Assembly (NCBI RefSeq): GCF_011745665.1
Contig: NZ_CP050253.1
Coordinates: 2,455,418 to 2,519,417 of the forward strand
Direction of reading: 5' to 3'
DNA length: 64,000 bases
Source: Zophobihabitans entericus
GTDB lineage: Bacteria > Pseudomonadota > Gammaproteobacteria > Enterobacterales > Orbaceae
Shown here one piece after another: positions 20,733 to 32,700 of the stretch. Below the pieces are notes generated by a model. It did no database searches, was not told the DNA's origin, and worked only from the letters and a program-made list of their open reading frames with translations. Every line of letters begins with the position of its first letter. Position 1 is the first letter of the stretch. Made by a program: the position numbers and the translations under genes.

Positions 20733-20747
20733 AGAAGAAATATAAAA

Positions 20748-22175
20748 TTAACTAAGTTTTTTTATTGCGTTAACAATGTTAGTAGTTGAGCAACCATCTT
20801 CAAAATTCATAATTTTGACTTCACCACCAGCAGCAATCACTTCAGCACCACCTGCAATCTGTTCCGGTTTATAGTCACCACCTTTAGCCAGAACGTCAGG
20901 TAAAATTTTAGCAATTAAGCGTTGCGGAGTATCTTCCTCAAACGGAACTACCCAGTCAACAGAACTCAGCGCGCCAAGTACGATCATACGCTGCATCAGT
21001 GGATTGATTGGTCTGGATGGCCCTTTCAATACTTTTACAGATGTGTCACTGTTTACCGCGACAATTAAACGATCACCGAGTTTTCTGGCGTTATCTAAAT
21101 AAGAGACATGACCAGCATGTAAAATATCAAAGCAACCGTTAGTCATTACAATTTTCTCGCCGCGCAGACGAGCTTTACGCACTTCTTCCTGTAGTTCATC
21201 TTCGGTCATAACACCAAACCCGGTATGCGTTCTGGCACGGATGGCATCTTCTAACTCAACCTGAGAAACTGTTGAAGTACCCAGTTTACCAACTACAACA
21301 CCGGCTGCCGCATTAGCTAAGAAGCAACCTTCCTCAATTGAAGTACCCGCAGCAAGAGACGCCGCAAGAGACGCAATCACAGTATCACCAGCACCGGTCA
21401 CATCAAATACTTCTTTAGCTTGGGTCGGCAAATGAACAAGCTGTTTACCCAGTTGCAGCAGTGTCATTCCTTTTTCTGAACGGGTAATTAACAGACCTTT
21501 CAGATCATATTTTTCGATCAGTTCATAGCCTTTTTCAACCATAACGTCTTCATCGGCACAATGCCCGACAACAGCTTCAAATTCAGACATATTAGGTGTA
21601 AGTAAAGTAGCACCACGATAGCGCTCAAAATCAGCACCTTTTGGGTCGATAAGAACTGGAATATTCGCCTGTTTAGCCAGTTGAATCATCTGCTGTACTG
21701 ATGTCAGTACACCTTTAGCATAATCAGACAAGACCATCACTTTAACATTTGGTAGGGCTTGTTTAACTCGCTCAAGCAGTAGTGTTGGGTCTACATCGCA
21801 AAACCCTTCTTCAAAGTCCAGACGAATCAGTTGTTGGTTACGCGCTAAAACTCGTAATTTAGTAATCGTTGGATGAGATGATAACGGCACGAAATCACAA
21901 ACCACGCGTTGTTTAGTTAACTGCTCATCTAAAATTTTAGCAGCTTCATCCACACCGGTTAAACCAATTAATCTTACATTACCACCAAGAGAAGTAATGT
22001 TCATGGCCACGTTCGCTGCCCCGCCAGGTCTTTCTTCGGATTCATTCACTTTAACAACCGGAACAGGTGCTTCCGGAGAAATTCGGTTAGTCGAACCATG
22101 CCAGTAGCGATCCAGCATAATGTCGCCGACGACCAGAACTTGAGATTGGCTATAATCAGGTAATATAACGTTCAT
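20748..22175 (-). CDS. hldE: Bifunctional heptose-7-phosphate kinase / heptose-1-phosphate adenylyltransferase
   Basis: Makes ADP-heptose for the LPS inner core. The 475-residue protein has an N-terminal ribokinase-type kinase domain ([43 protein letters not shown]) and a C-terminal nucleotidyltransferase domain ([16 protein letters not shown]). ATG at 22175-22173 aligns with E. coli HldE and has GAGG 8 bases upstream; a longer frame to 22199 lacks this support. It shows the organism builds a heptose-containing LPS core. Confidence 0.97.
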   Translation of the reverse strand: MNVILPDYSQSQVLVVGDIMLDRYWHGSTNRISPEAPVPVVKVNESEERPGGAANVAMNITSLGGNVRLIGLTGVDEAAKILDEQLTKQRVVCDFVPLSSHPTITKLRVLARNQQLIRLDFEEGFCDVDPTLLLERVKQALPNVKVMVLSDYAKGVLTSVQQMIQLAKQANIPVLIDPKGADFERYRGATLLTPNMSEFEAVVGHCADEDVMVEKGYELIEKYDLKGLLITRSEKGMTLLQLGKQLVHLPTQAKEVFDVTGAGDTVIASLAASLAAGTSIEEGCFLANAAAGVVVGKLGTSTVSQVELEDAIRARTHTGFGVMTEDELQEEVRKARLRGEKIVMTNGCFDILHAGHVSYLDNARKLGDRLIVAVNSDTSVKVLKGPSRPINPLMQRMIVLGALSSVDWVVPFEEDTPQRLIAKILPDVLAKGGDYKPEQIAGGAEVIAAGGEVKIMNFEDGCSTTNIVNAIKKLS

Positions 22176-22271
22176 CAATAAAACCTCAGTTAAGTACAAT
22201 TCTTTGAAAGAATTAGCACAAATAATTTTTAAATGACAAGATATTGTGGAGCAGTTTATCAGAGAAATAAG

Positions 22272-22296
22272 CGAAGATTAAGTCTTGATATCTTCG
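22272..22296 (-). terminator. Hairpin after tatC (possible weak terminator)
   Basis: CGAAGAT (22272-22278) and ATCTTCG (22290-22296) form a 7-bp stem just past the tatC stop; the T-rich tail on the minus strand is poor. Confidence 0.4.
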
Positions 22297-22304
22297 AACT
22301 ATGA

Positions 22305-23054
22305 TTAATTCATTTCGCTTTCTTCTGTCTCTTCTCGTGGCTTATAAAAACGAGAGAAAAAGAGCCCTACTTCAAATAAAATACAAATTGGAATTGCCAG
22401 TAATATTTGTGAAAAAACATCAGGTGGTGTAAAAAACATCCCGATCACAAAAGCCAGTACTATAATGTAAGGGCGTTTACTTCTCAGACTTTCTGTTGTA
22501 GTAATGCCACCCCAGCATAGCAAAATAATAGCAATAGGCACTTCAAACGCAAACCCAAAGACAATAAATAGCATCATGACAAAATCCAGATATTTTGTAA
22601 TATCGGTATTAATCATCACGTTATCTGGTGCAGTGTGAATAAAGAAATAAAATGCCAGAGGAAATAATACAAAGTAGGCAAACATAATACCTAAATAAAA
22701 CAGAACTGTACTTGACACGATAAGTGGCAGAACTAGCCGTCTTTCATTCTTATATAACGCAGGTGCAATAAATCCCCATAATTGATAAAGAATATAGGGA
22801 ATTGAGATAAAGATCGCAACAATAGCTGTCAGCTTAATCGGCGCCAGTAGTGGTGAAGCAATATCTGTCGCGATCATGTAACTGCCTTCTGGCAGTTGAT
22901 TCACTAAAGGTCTTGAGACTAATGAATAAATATCATTAGAGAAATAGAGTAATCCAAGAAAGACCACAACCACACAAATCAAAGCACGCAATATCCTTGA
23001 GCGTAATTCAATAAGGTGTTCAATCAGTGGCTGGGAAGTATCTTCTTTTGTCAT
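22305..23054 (-). CDS. tatC: Sec-independent translocase subunit TatC
   Basis: Multispanning receptor of the twin-arginine pathway for folded proteins. The 249-residue protein has six hydrophobic segments, the N-terminal signature [16 protein letters not shown] and the segment [20 protein letters not shown] typical of TatC. It follows tatB with only two bases between stop and start. The charged C-terminal tail (REETEESE) is cytoplasmic. tatD, which follows tatC in E. coli, is not present; hldE comes next. Confidence 0.97.
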   Translation of the reverse strand: MTKEDTSQPLIEHLIELRSRILRALICVVVVFLGLLYFSNDIYSLVSRPLVNQLPEGSYMIATDIASPLLAPIKLTAIVAIFISIPYILYQLWGFIAPALYKNERRLVLPLIVSSTVLFYLGIMFAYFVLFPLAFYFFIHTAPDNVMINTDITKYLDFVMMLFIVFGFAFEVPIAIILLCWGGITTTESLRSKRPYIIVLAFVIGMFFTPPDVFSQILLAIPICILFEVGLFFSRFYKPREETEESEMN

Positions 23055-23056
23055 CG

Positions 23057-23434
23057 TTACTTCTCTTGCGGCTCTTCTGGTTTTTCTGTTACTGCATCAG
23101 AGATATCATCTTTGACTTTCATTAGTGGTGCCTGAATATCATCCTGATAAGCCTTTTTCATCGAATCAGTAACACGTTTTAAGTCATCAATGGAGGCTTG
23201 AATTTCAGGAGTAATGCTCTTTAAACCACTCTCTTCTGCTTTTTTTAAACTATCCTGTAACTCTTGTAATTTGAGCTCACGGCTTAGCTCCAGCTGAACT
23301 GTAGCAGAAATTGAACGAAGTGTTTTAATCCAACCCGCAACCGTTTTTATTGCGACAGGTAACTTTTTAGGGCCAAGTACAACCAGCCCAACAATCAGTA
23401 CCAGAAATAGTTGACCAAAACTGATATCAAACAC
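23057..23434 (-). CDS. tatB: Sec-independent translocase subunit TatB
   Basis: A 125-residue single-span protein: [26 protein letters not shown] is the canonical TatB start with the conserved Glu replaced by Ser/Gly-type residues around FGQL, then GPKKLP hinge and a long amphipathic charged helix. It works with TatC in substrate recognition. It lies 3 bases after tatA and 2 before tatC in one operon. Confidence 0.95.
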   Translation of the reverse strand: MFDISFGQLFLVLIVGLVVLGPKKLPVAIKTVAGWIKTLRSISATVQLELSRELKLQELQDSLKKAEESGLKSITPEIQASIDDLKRVTDSMKKAYQDDIQAPLMKVKDDISDAVTEKPEEPQEK

Positions 23435-23437
23435 AAT

Positions 23438-23668
23438 TTACTCTTTTTTGTTATCTTCAACACTGTTCGTATTGTCTTTTACTTCATTTTCTTTTGAAAA
23501 CTCAGCATCTTTTTTATCTGCCGGTTTATCATCATCGTCATTCATTGACTTCTTAAACCCTTTGATGGCAGCGCCTAAATCCGAACCAATATTGCGTAAT
23601 TTTTTTGTTCCAAACAGTAAAACAACAACTGCGATTAAAATCAGTAGTTGCGGTAAACTTGGCATCAT
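23438..23668 (-). CDS. tatA: Sec-independent translocase subunit TatA
   Basis: A 76-residue pore-forming Tat subunit. It has a short N-terminal membrane segment ([18 protein letters not shown]), the FGTKKL hinge and an amphipathic helix ([16 protein letters not shown]), then a charged tail. The first gene of tatABC, 18 bases downstream of ubiB. Confidence 0.96.
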   Translation of the reverse strand: MMPSLPQLLILIAVVVLLFGTKKLRNIGSDLGAAIKGFKKSMNDDDDKPADKKDAEFSKENEVKDNTNSVEDNKKE

Positions 23669-23686
23669 AACAACACCTCTATCCTT

Positions 23687-25234
23687 TTATATTACAATAA
23701 ATAAAAGTACTGCAATAATCACTACAGTACCGATCAATAAGTAGAACTGATTTCTCTGTTTCTTTTGAGAAGTATACAACTGCAAAGACAATTGGTCTAA
23801 TTTTGATTTCAATAATCGGTTAGCCCGTTCCTGTTGATTAATTCGATTTGGTAATTCCGGTAATAACTCAACCCATGCTGGACCATTATTGACTACCTGT
23901 TTAACCATGTATTTTATGCTTGTCTGCTCTTTATACCAGCTTTCTAAAAATGGTTTAGCGGTTACCCACAGATCAAGTTGCGGATAAAGCTGACGACCCA
24001 GACCTTCGATATAAAACAGTGTTTTTTCCAGTAAAATGAGTTGTGGCTGAACCTGCATATTAAACTGACGTGCCACATGAAATAAACTAAACAGGACTTG
24101 TGCAAATGAGATCTCACCCAAAGGTTTGGCAAAAACAGGTTCGCAAACATCATGCATAGCTGCTTCAAATGCATCAATATCAGTATCTTCTGCCACCCAA
24201 CCGGAATCAATATAGAGTTCAGCAATCTTACGATAATCCCGATTAAAAAAAGCCATAAAGTTTTTCGCCAGATAACGTTGATCTTCTTTTGTCAGTTCAC
24301 CCACTACCGCACAATCAATACCAATGTAGCGGGGATCCTGCGGATTAGTGACATCGACAAAAATATTTCCCGGATGCATATCAGCATGGAAAAAGTTATC
24401 TCTAAAGACCTGAGTAAAAAAGGCTTGTACACCACGTTCAGCCAGTAGTTTAAAATCAACATTATGCTGTCTGAGCTGTTCCATGTCAGAGATAGGTATA
24501 CCCCAAACACGTTCTTCAACCAGTAATGTTTCACGGCTAAATTCCGGATAGACATACGGGATATAAAGAATCTCACTATTAATAAAATTACTTCGCAGGC
24601 GGCGTGTATTCTCAGCTTCCTGTACAAAGTTTAGTTCTTTATAAATAGTTCTTTCGTAATCCTGAACAACCTCTGTTGCTCGCAGTTTACCTGCGTCTTT
24701 AAACCAGACAGACAGCTGCTCAGCGACAAAGTACATTAACTCAATATCGGCTTTGATTGATGGCAAAATATCAGGTCGGCGGATCTTAATTACCACATCA
24801 GCTTTACTACTTTTCATTTTAGCTGCATGTACCTGAGCAATAGAAGCTGAGGCTAGTGGTGTTAAATCAAAATCGAAGAAAATATCTTCAAGCGGTTTCC
24901 CCAGCGCTTCTTCGATTAACGTCTTAGCCAGTTTTCCGTCAAATGGGACAACATCATCTTGTAGCAGTGTTAGTTGATTAGCCACGTCTGCTGGCAGAAT
25001 ATCCCGGCGGGTCGATAACATTTGACCAAACTTAATCCAGATTGGTCCCAGTTCTTGCAATGCTAAGCGTAAGCGCTCGCCAATCGGTTCGTGTTTGGCT
25101 TTTGCTCTGACCCAAAACAGACACGCCAGACCAGCTTTAAATTTTACCGACAGGCGATGCTCAGGAAGCAGTTCACCCAACTGGTAAGCTTTAAAAATAG
25201 CCAGAACTTTATACAGACGTGAATATTTGGTCAT
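23687..25234 (-). CDS. ubiB: Ubiquinone biosynthesis regulatory protein kinase UbiB
   Basis: An ADCK-type atypical kinase/ATPase needed for ubiquinone synthesis. The 515-residue protein (E. coli 546) has the KxGQ-type motif in GPIWIKFGQMLSTRRD, the segment SASIAQVHAAKMK, the catalytic-loop FFHADMHPGNIFVD and two closely spaced C-terminal hydrophobic segments ending in IIAVLLFIVI. It lies 15 bases after ubiE; the ubiJ gene found between them in E. coli is missing. Confidence 0.95.
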   Translation of the reverse strand: MTKYSRLYKVLAIFKAYQLGELLPEHRLSVKFKAGLACLFWVRAKAKHEPIGERLRLALQELGPIWIKFGQMLSTRRDILPADVANQLTLLQDDVVPFDGKLAKTLIEEALGKPLEDIFFDFDLTPLASASIAQVHAAKMKSSKADVVIKIRRPDILPSIKADIELMYFVAEQLSVWFKDAGKLRATEVVQDYERTIYKELNFVQEAENTRRLRSNFINSEILYIPYVYPEFSRETLLVEERVWGIPISDMEQLRQHNVDFKLLAERGVQAFFTQVFRDNFFHADMHPGNIFVDVTNPQDPRYIGIDCAVVGELTKEDQRYLAKNFMAFFNRDYRKIAELYIDSGWVAEDTDIDAFEAAMHDVCEPVFAKPLGEISFAQVLFSLFHVARQFNMQVQPQLILLEKTLFYIEGLGRQLYPQLDLWVTAKPFLESWYKEQTSIKYMVKQVVNNGPAWVELLPELPNRINQQERANRLLKSKLDQLSLQLYTSQKKQRNQFYLLIGTVVIIAVLLFIVI

Positions 25235-25249
25235 GACCAGACTAATTCC

Positions 25250-26017
25250 TTAAAACTTAAAACCAAGGTGTAAGGCAACAATACCACCTGTCATGTTATA
25301 GTACTTAACGTCACCAAATCCGGCATCAGTCATCATCTGTTTTAAAGTATTTTGGTCAGGATGCATACGAATAGATTCGGCTAAATAACGGTAGCTATCA
25401 GAATCATTGGCTACAACTTTCCCCATAAAAGGTAAGACATGGAAAGAGTATAAGTCATAAGCTTTATTCAGCAGTGAATATTGTGGTTTAGAGAACTCCA
25501 GAACAATCAGACGCCCACCAGGCTTAAGTACACGCCACATGGAACGTAGTGCCTTATCTTTATCGGTGACATTACGCAGACCAAAAGAAATAGTAATACA
25601 GTCAAAGTAGTTATCCGGGAAAGGCAAAGCTTCGGCATTTGCCTGCACATATTCAATATTTTTAATCAGACCTTTATCACGGAGCTTATCTCGACCCACT
25701 TTTAACATTGAGTCATTGATATCAGCCAGAATAACTAAACCATCATCACCAACAAGCTCGGAAAATTTTGCTGTTAAGTCCCCTGTGCCACCTGCTAAGT
25801 CTAATATTTTTTGACCTTTTCTGACACTACAATGTTCAATCGTGAGCTTTTTCCAGATCCGGTGAATACCAAATGACATTAAGTCATTCATCACATCATA
25901 TTTATCAGCAACAGAATGGAAAACATCCGCAACGCGGTTAACTTTTTCTTGTTTAGGAACTTGTTCGAAACCAAAATCAATTGTATCCCGATCCTGATCA
26001 TGAGGTTTATTCGACAT
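25250..26017 (-). CDS. ubiE: Ubiquinone/menaquinone C-methyltransferase UbiE
   Basis: SAM-dependent methylation in ubiquinone and menaquinone synthesis. The 255-residue protein has [19 protein letters not shown], the SAM-binding [26 protein letters not shown] and [12 protein letters not shown], all hallmarks of UbiE. ATG at 26017 is preferred to an in-frame GTG at 26029; neither has a strong ribosome site. It begins the ubiE-ubiB-tatABC cluster. Confidence 0.96.
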   Translation of the reverse strand: MSNKPHDQDRDTIDFGFEQVPKQEKVNRVADVFHSVADKYDVMNDLMSFGIHRIWKKLTIEHCSVRKGQKILDLAGGTGDLTAKFSELVGDDGLVILADINDSMLKVGRDKLRDKGLIKNIEYVQANAEALPFPDNYFDCITISFGLRNVTDKDKALRSMWRVLKPGGRLIVLEFSKPQYSLLNKAYDLYSFHVLPFMGKVVANDSDSYRYLAESIRMHPDQNTLKQMMTDAGFGDVKYYNMTGGIVALHLGFKF

Positions 26018-26130
26018 AACAGAGACCACTATTTATCAATAATTTGGCTATTCTAACATAAATTTAATGAGCAGATAGGGATCTTTTATTAGCTGGCAAC
26101 AGGCTGCAAAGAATTTATACAGCAATAAAA

Positions 26131-26156
26131 AAGGGCATCATTTCTGATGCCCTTTG
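26131..26156 (-). terminator. Rho-independent terminator of the giant-protein operon
   Basis: GGGCATCA (26133-26140) and TGATGCCC (26145-26152) form a perfect 8-bp stem with a 4-base loop. On the minus strand it is flanked by AAA and followed by a run of six T. It lies 35 bp past the barrel-protein stop and ends the two-gene unit. Confidence 0.9.
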
Positions 26157-26188
26157 TTCTTACAGGAGGAGACATCGTTAAGTAGATC

Positions 26189-29100
26189 TTAGTAATAACC
26201 AACCATATTAATAAAGAAGCCTTTATATTTATAGTCGAACTTGGATAAATCATCACTAAAGTCAGTGAAGTTATAACCAATACCAATTCTTAAGTTACTG
26301 GTGATATCACGGTCAACACCAACTAACCAACCTTGTTTCACCCCATCGTCTTTTACTTTTAACACGCGGTATTCGCCCATAACGTGCCATTGGTCGATCA
26401 GATCATAACGAGCCTGTACTGCCCCAAATGTTGTTTGTGAATCAAACCATTGACCACTGTTACGACCAAAGCGAACTTCACCTTCACGCTGAGCAAGTTT
26501 TGCTGCAAATTCCCAGTCCGCGTTATATTTGTGTACACCTTCAAGAGAGAAAATATGTGAACGTTGATCATAATAATCAGCATTATTTTCTTGTTCAGAA
26601 GATGACATATTATAGATGTAGCTATAACGACCAAATAGAGCCCATTTATCGCTATCAACTGGACGCCATGCAAAACCAAGTCCACTTTCAACAAATCTTG
26701 CGCCATCATAACGAGATTCATAATCTTTAGTCTCAGACAGATTTAATCTTGCTGAAATACGCCAGCTTTCATCAAGCTTCATGGATAAACGGTTAGTTGT
26801 TACCCATTGTCTGCGGTGTTCTGCACCAACATCACGACGTAGCTCGATCTTAGTCGACCAGTCCATATCTTCAGTAGTACGACTTGCACTTACACTCACA
26901 GCAGAACGGTGGATTGTGCCGCCATTCACGCTATCAAGCTTACCATCCTGAACAGTGATACTTGAACTCCAGCCACCATCAAACAAATAGTCCATACCAA
27001 CAGTATTTGCCACACCTGTAGAACCATCGGTATCTTTCAGGTTTTGGGTTTCATTGAACATATTTAAACGATCAGTTAAGCGCCAGCGTTGACCAACCGT
27101 CCAGCCACGATTTTGATTTGAGTTAAACACAGAATCATAATCTGAACGCGTATTTGCCAAAGAGTAGTTACCATATACTGTATGATCAGAACTGATACGA
27201 TGTTCTGCAGATAATAAAGCACCATAACCACGTGAACCGGTTGTTCCTTCAAGCCCAATTGATGATAAATCACCATATAGATATTTGAAACCAGCCGTCA
27301 CCGCATCATTATTTTCGTAATTACCACCATCGTTACTTAGTGTTAACTGACCTGTACCATATAGCTCAAGTGCAGGAGTCATTTTCCAGCTATAGCGGAC
27401 TGCACCAAGTGTACCTGTTGCATCTTCACTTGCTGTTTTAGTTTGTACCCGACGAACTTCACCAGTCACTGTCGTCACATCAGTCAGACGATATTCACTG
27501 GTAAGTTGTGTTTGTGTATAACTACTTTCACCACGCTCAGCTTTAGTATGACGTGTATAGAAACTTAAACCATCAATTGGTTCAGCAGAGGCTTCCGCAC
27601 CGTATTCAGTAATTTCCTGACCTGTGTCGCTGCTACTTGTAGAGTAACCATCACTAACTTTATGCCACCATGCTCCGGCGTTTAAGTTGAAATCAACAAC
27701 ACCCAGTTCCTGGAAGTTTACACGACCATCGATCGCTTTCGCATTACCTGACCGGTCAGTATTATCGGTATTTAATTTCGCAAAACTTAAACCACCATTA
27801 TCAGAGAAGAAGATCGGTACGCCTGTTGATTCAGTTTTGGTATATTCTGCCTTCAAATAAGTACCATTACCGGCTTTAAGTGTAACGTCTGCACCTTTCA
27901 TCGTGTAGTCATTACCAGACTGGTTTTCATCAACGTAAGTTACACCGACGCCAATATGATCACCTATCCACTGTTTACCTCTGGCACCAACAGTAATTGA
28001 GTCAGTTTCAAAGCCTGATGGAATATATTCATAGTCGGCGATTAAACGTTGCTCGTAACCATTAATCGGACGGTCGTGAGTAATACTTGGCAGATTATCA
28101 AGTGTTAACTGAGTCAGCGGTTTAGTTAAGATAATACGACCTTGAGTTGCATCAATCTCATAATCTACGCCACGAACAAGGCTAACGATTGCTTCTGTTC
28201 TGCCGGTTAATTTGTCACGGACTTCTAACTGAACTTTATCTGAGCCTGATAAAATGTTAGCGTGTTTTAAGTAGTACAAACTACCACCAGTTCCTAAGAA
28301 TTCAGTATGACCTGGTGCACTTTGAGCTTCTGAACCAAATGCTCTTAATTGAGTTTTTGCTTCACCCCATTTATTGTTATCTTGTGAGCGCCAGTTTAAT
28401 GCTGCACCATAAAGAGAACGAGTATAGCGACCATATTCAGTTCCTGAGATACCTGTATTATAGTTACCCCATAACGCTTGACTCTTATCCCAGTCTACAC
28501 GTGCATAGAAACGACCTTGTGTATCTACATCACGGTAAACATTTGAATCATCACCATAAGTTGGATAATACATATCAGGGTCTAAGCTACGGAAAAGATC
28601 ATCTGGATACGCTTTACCAAATCCACTAAATAAGTGTTCAATCTCACGTTCAGTTGTATCAGCTTGTGCCGTTACTGTATATTTGCCATCGATTTTAGTT
28701 TTCATATAAAACGCTAAACGACCATCTGTTAGCAAGTCTTTATCACCTTGGGTTGCGAGAGTTTCCCCTTTACCACTGGCTTTATTCTGATACATCGTGA
28801 CATCAGCAAGACCTACTAAGAAGAATGAAGAACCAGTAACATTGACATCCAGTGTTTTCTCAACAGGGTCACCATTCTTATTCTGTACTTCGATATCAAA
28901 TCTGTGCTCACCAACAGGTAATAAGAAAGACGCTGAGAATTTTCTATCTAAATCAACAGGATATGATTCTCCATTAATAAGCAAACTGCCTTCAGGAATA
29001 CGGTTACCCTGAATACGCACACGCGAACCATAAATTGGAATATTTTGCTGATAAAGATTATTAGAACCAATAACATCATTAATTAAACTTTCCGCCAGCG

Positions 29101-29776
29101 CTTCCTCTTTAGTCATTGACTGGCCTTTAATTCGAGAAGCCGTATCGCTAAGCGCAACATTACCACGTTCATCTTCTTCTGGTGTGACTAATTTAATTGT
29201 TTTTGCGTATGTCTCGTCAAAGTTACCACTACTGTTATAAGCTCTGAGAACATAGATAAGTTCATCATCAACCCGGAAATTATACTTACTTGGTAATTCT
29301 CCGTTCCAGTCCAATGAAGAAACAGATTTAACTTCTAAAGGTAAAACCACAATCGGTTCAACTAAATCGGTGTCTTTACCACGATAAATAGATAATTCAT
29401 AGTGATCAACAAACGCAGAGTAATTAGAACGCACATAAAACTGTATTGGTTTAGTAATACGTCCATTGCTAAAGGCGATGTAAGACGGTGCAGAGATAGA
29501 TAATTCTGCTTGTCCAACGTTTGAGTCTTCTGAAGCCCAAACCATACCACCATTTGGTAATGTAATCGCAAATTTACCCCCACCTTTGGCTTCGCCAGCA
29601 ATTGGGCCAAGTTCCTGGTTAGTCATTTCCGACTTTGGACGCACTTTAAATAATGCCTCGTCATTTACAGTCTCTTGCGCGGACGCAGAGACTGTAAAAC
29701 CGGCTAAGATTGACAGTAAAGTGTAATCCAGTAATTTCATGCGTGTTTTCATTTTGTTTTTAAATAACGTTTTCAT
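26189..29776 (-). CDS. Large outer-membrane beta-barrel-like protein paired with the giant repeat protein
   Basis: A 1195-residue protein with a signal peptide (hydrophobic core LLDYTLLSILAGFTV, likely cut after ASA). An N-terminal half of about 340 residues holds Ig-like/beta modules (IPIYGSRVRIQGNRIPEGS; LPVGEHRFDIEVQNKNG). The rest is rich in alternating aromatic strands such as GRFYARVDWDKSQALWGNYN and ends in FFINMVGYY, a terminal aromatic typical of BamA-dependent barrels. The ATG shares one base with the stop of the upstream giant gene and has AAAGGAG inside that gene's 3' end, so translation is coupled. Similar barrels are found next to DUF11/SdrD-B giants in other Gram-negatives; transport or anchoring of the giant is inference. 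Confidence 0.75.
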   Translation of the reverse strand: MKTLFKNKMKTRMKLLDYTLLSILAGFTVSASAQETVNDEALFKVRPKSEMTNQELGPIAGEAKGGGKFAITLPNGGMVWASEDSNVGQAELSISAPSYIAFSNGRITKPIQFYVRSNYSAFVDHYELSIYRGKDTDLVEPIVVLPLEVKSVSSLDWNGELPSKYNFRVDDELIYVLRAYNSSGNFDETYAKTIKLVTPEEDERGNVALSDTASRIKGQSMTKEEALAESLINDVIGSNNLYQQNIPIYGSRVRIQGNRIPEGSLLINGESYPVDLDRKFSASFLLPVGEHRFDIEVQNKNGDPVEKTLDVNVTGSSFFLVGLADVTMYQNKASGKGETLATQGDKDLLTDGRLAFYMKTKIDGKYTVTAQADTTEREIEHLFSGFGKAYPDDLFRSLDPDMYYPTYGDDSNVYRDVDTQGRFYARVDWDKSQALWGNYNTGISGTEYGRYTRSLYGAALNWRSQDNNKWGEAKTQLRAFGSEAQSAPGHTEFLGTGGSLYYLKHANILSGSDKVQLEVRDKLTGRTEAIVSLVRGVDYEIDATQGRIILTKPLTQLTLDNLPSITHDRPINGYEQRLIADYEYIPSGFETDSITVGARGKQWIGDHIGVGVTYVDENQSGNDYTMKGADVTLKAGNGTYLKAEYTKTESTGVPIFFSDNGGLSFAKLNTDNTDRSGNAKAIDGRVNFQELGVVDFNLNAGAWWHKVSDGYSTSSSDTGQEITEYGAEASAEPIDGLSFYTRHTKAERGESSYTQTQLTSEYRLTDVTTVTGEVRRVQTKTASEDATGTLGAVRYSWKMTPALELYGTGQLTLSNDGGNYENNDAVTAGFKYLYGDLSSIGLEGTTGSRGYGALLSAEHRISSDHTVYGNYSLANTRSDYDSVFNSNQNRGWTVGQRWRLTDRLNMFNETQNLKDTDGSTGVANTVGMDYLFDGGWSSSITVQDGKLDSVNGGTIHRSAVSVSASRTTEDMDWSTKIELRRDVGAEHRRQWVTTNRLSMKLDESWRISARLNLSETKDYESRYDGARFVESGLGFAWRPVDSDKWALFGRYSYIYNMSSSEQENNADYYDQRSHIFSLEGVHKYNADWEFAAKLAQREGEVRFGRNSGQWFDSQTTFGAVQARYDLIDQWHVMGEYRVLKVKDDGVKQGWLVGVDRDITSNLRIGIGYNFTDFSDDLSKFDYKYKGFFINMVGYY

Positions 29777-32700
29777 TATTGTTCTCCTTTCGCTGGAGAA
29801 GCTGAATTGTCTTGGCTAGCTGCACTTGATGTCACAACTAACGATTTTGAATCACTCATGAATTTACTTAACTCATTTTTCAGTGTTTCTGCTCTTTGTG
29901 TTGCAAGCGTACTATTCACTTTTGTAATGATGATTACTTCACTAATCTGATTCTCCTCAATCGCTTTTGCCATATCAGCAATTGTTGACTGATGCTGAGG
30001 ATTAATCGCTGCAGCTCCGGATGTAAATAGCTTATCGCTCACTTCCAGTATTGACTCTTCCTGGAATTTCACACCAAAATCAAAACGTACTGGTAAGCCC
30101 GGAGTAATTCTTCTCACTAATGGATTATTAGTGGTGAATTCCGCCCCTGTCGGCAGGGATGCCGGATCAACCTTCAAGATAAAGTTTCTGCCATGACTCC
30201 ATTTACCACCAGAAATTCCTTCTAAATGGTAGCGTCCATATTGGTCAGTCTCTATAATTAGGCCTTCCACGCTGATAATTTTCACACCTGGAATACCTGG
30301 TTCACCTTTATCTTGTACACGGTTGCCATTTCGGTCATGGTAAACAGTACCAAAGATTAAACTTTCATCGATTAGTGGATCCTTATCAGTGACCACCACA
30401 TCTGCTGAAGCTCGATTTGAGATCGATTTACTAGAAATCGAAGAGAAGGCTTCAGCTGTTGTGGTATAAGTTCCTGCACTCACCCCTGCACCGACTCGTA
30501 GAATGAAAGTAATCGTTAATTCACTACCTGCATTTAGATTTAATCCACCTACGCTTAATGGACCTGTACCAGCCACTATCAACGTATCTGATGATGTAGT
30601 TGTGACAGAATCATTGACGTATGAGAATCCATCCGGTAATGAATTAATAACGGTAAAGTTATTCGCATTTGATGACCCTACATTTTCAATACGTGCAGTA
30701 TAACGAACCAGATCACCAATCTTGACTTCATTTGCAGAAGGCTTCAATGTGATACGTAATGATGCATTGTCTTCGTAAGTGACTGATGCAGTATTAATTG
30801 ATGCAGCACTATTGACTGTATAACCAAATACATCTGTACCTACATTGGTTGATTTAGTGGTAATTGAGTAAGTACCATCGCCATTATCAACAGTTGAAGC
30901 ATCCGGAGTACCAATTGCTGTCCCATTGACAGTAATAGCAACACTATCGCCACCCGTTGTTATGTAGTTACCTGTTGCATCAAGTAGTTGTACGGTAACA
31001 GTTGAGATAGTTATACCATCAGCTGTAATCGTTGTCGGATTTGCAGTGATAATAGACATATTGGCATCTGCAGGTCCAACCACATAAGTAACTTGTGCAC
31101 GTTGCGAACTCAATACATTATTCACCGTAAAGGCAATATTATCAAAACCAACACGAGTTGATCTTAACTCCATGGTATAACTACCATCATTGTTATTGAC
31201 TAGATTCGTTAATTGGCCAAGACCATTATGTGAAAGCAATTGCATTTCAACAACATTTGAACCATCAGTTAAGTTATTACCATTAGCATCTCTTAACTGT
31301 ACTGTGATAATTGAAACATCTACACCATCAGCAGTAATCGTTGTCGGATTTGCTGTAATAAGTGAATTACCCGGATCAACCACACCTGGTTCATAAGTCA
31401 CCGTTGCTGTCGTGGCTCCTGCTACTGCATCAACAGTAAAGCCAAAGGTATCTGAACCTGCCACAGTTGATTTGGTGGTGATTGAATAAGTACCATCACC
31501 ATTATCAACCACAGTAGTATCTGGATTACCTACAGTCACTCCCTGAACAGGAATTGTCACCGTGTTACCACCTGTTGTCAGGTTGTTACCTTGAGCATCT
31601 TTCAACTGAACGGTGATAGTTGAAGTCATTGAACCATTGGCAACAATATTTGTCGGAACAGCAGTAATAGTTGATGTTGAAGCATCTGCCGCACCTGCCG
31701 TATATGTCACAGTTGCTGTTGCTACTCCATCGGTACCATTAATAGTGAATCCAAACGTATCTGTACCTGTTACTGTCGATTTAGTGGTAATCGTATAAGT
31801 TCCATCACCATTATTAATGACTGTTGTATCAGGTGTACCAACCGCAGTTCCTTGTACAGAAATAGTTACGGTATCAGAACCTGTTGTTAGGTTATTACCC
31901 TGTGCATCTTTCAGCTGCACGGTAATGGTGGAAATCGTTACCCCATCCGCCGTGATGCTGGTTGGGCTTGCCACAATTGTTGATGTGGTGATATCCGCAG
32001 CACCTGCAATATAAGTAACAGTCGCTGTTGTGCTACCAGTTACACCATTTACAGTAAAGCCGAAGGTATCAGTCCCTGTGACTGTGGATTTGGTGGTGAT
32101 CGTATACGTTCCGTTACCTACATCAGTCACCGTGGTATCCGGTATCCCGACCGCAGTACCTTGTGCCGTGATCGTCACCGTATCGCCACCCGCCACTAAG
32201 TTATTGCCCTGTGCGTCTTTCAGCTGCACGGTAATGGTGGAGATTGTCACCCCATCCGCCGTGATACTGGTTGGATCTGCCACAATGGTTGACGTGGTGC
32301 CGTCCGCGGCACCGGCTGTATAGGTGACAGTCGCCGTGCCCGTTCCCGCAGCACCATTCACGGTAAAGCCAAACGTATCTGTCCCTGTGACTGTGGATTT
32401 AGTGGTGATCGTATACGTTCCGTTACCTACATCAGTCACCGTGGTATCCGGTGTCCCGACCGCAGTACCTTGTGCCGTGATCGTCACCGTATCGCCACCC
32501 GCCACTAAGTTATTGCCCTGTGCGTCTTTCAGCTGCACGGTAATGGTGGAAATCGTCACCCCATCTGCCGTGATACTGGTTGGATCTGCCACAATGGTTG
32601 ACGTGGTACCGTCTGCAGCACCGGCAATATAAGTAACAGCCGCTGTTGTGCTACCAGTTACACCATTTACAGTAAAGCCGAAGGTATCAGTCCCTGTGAC

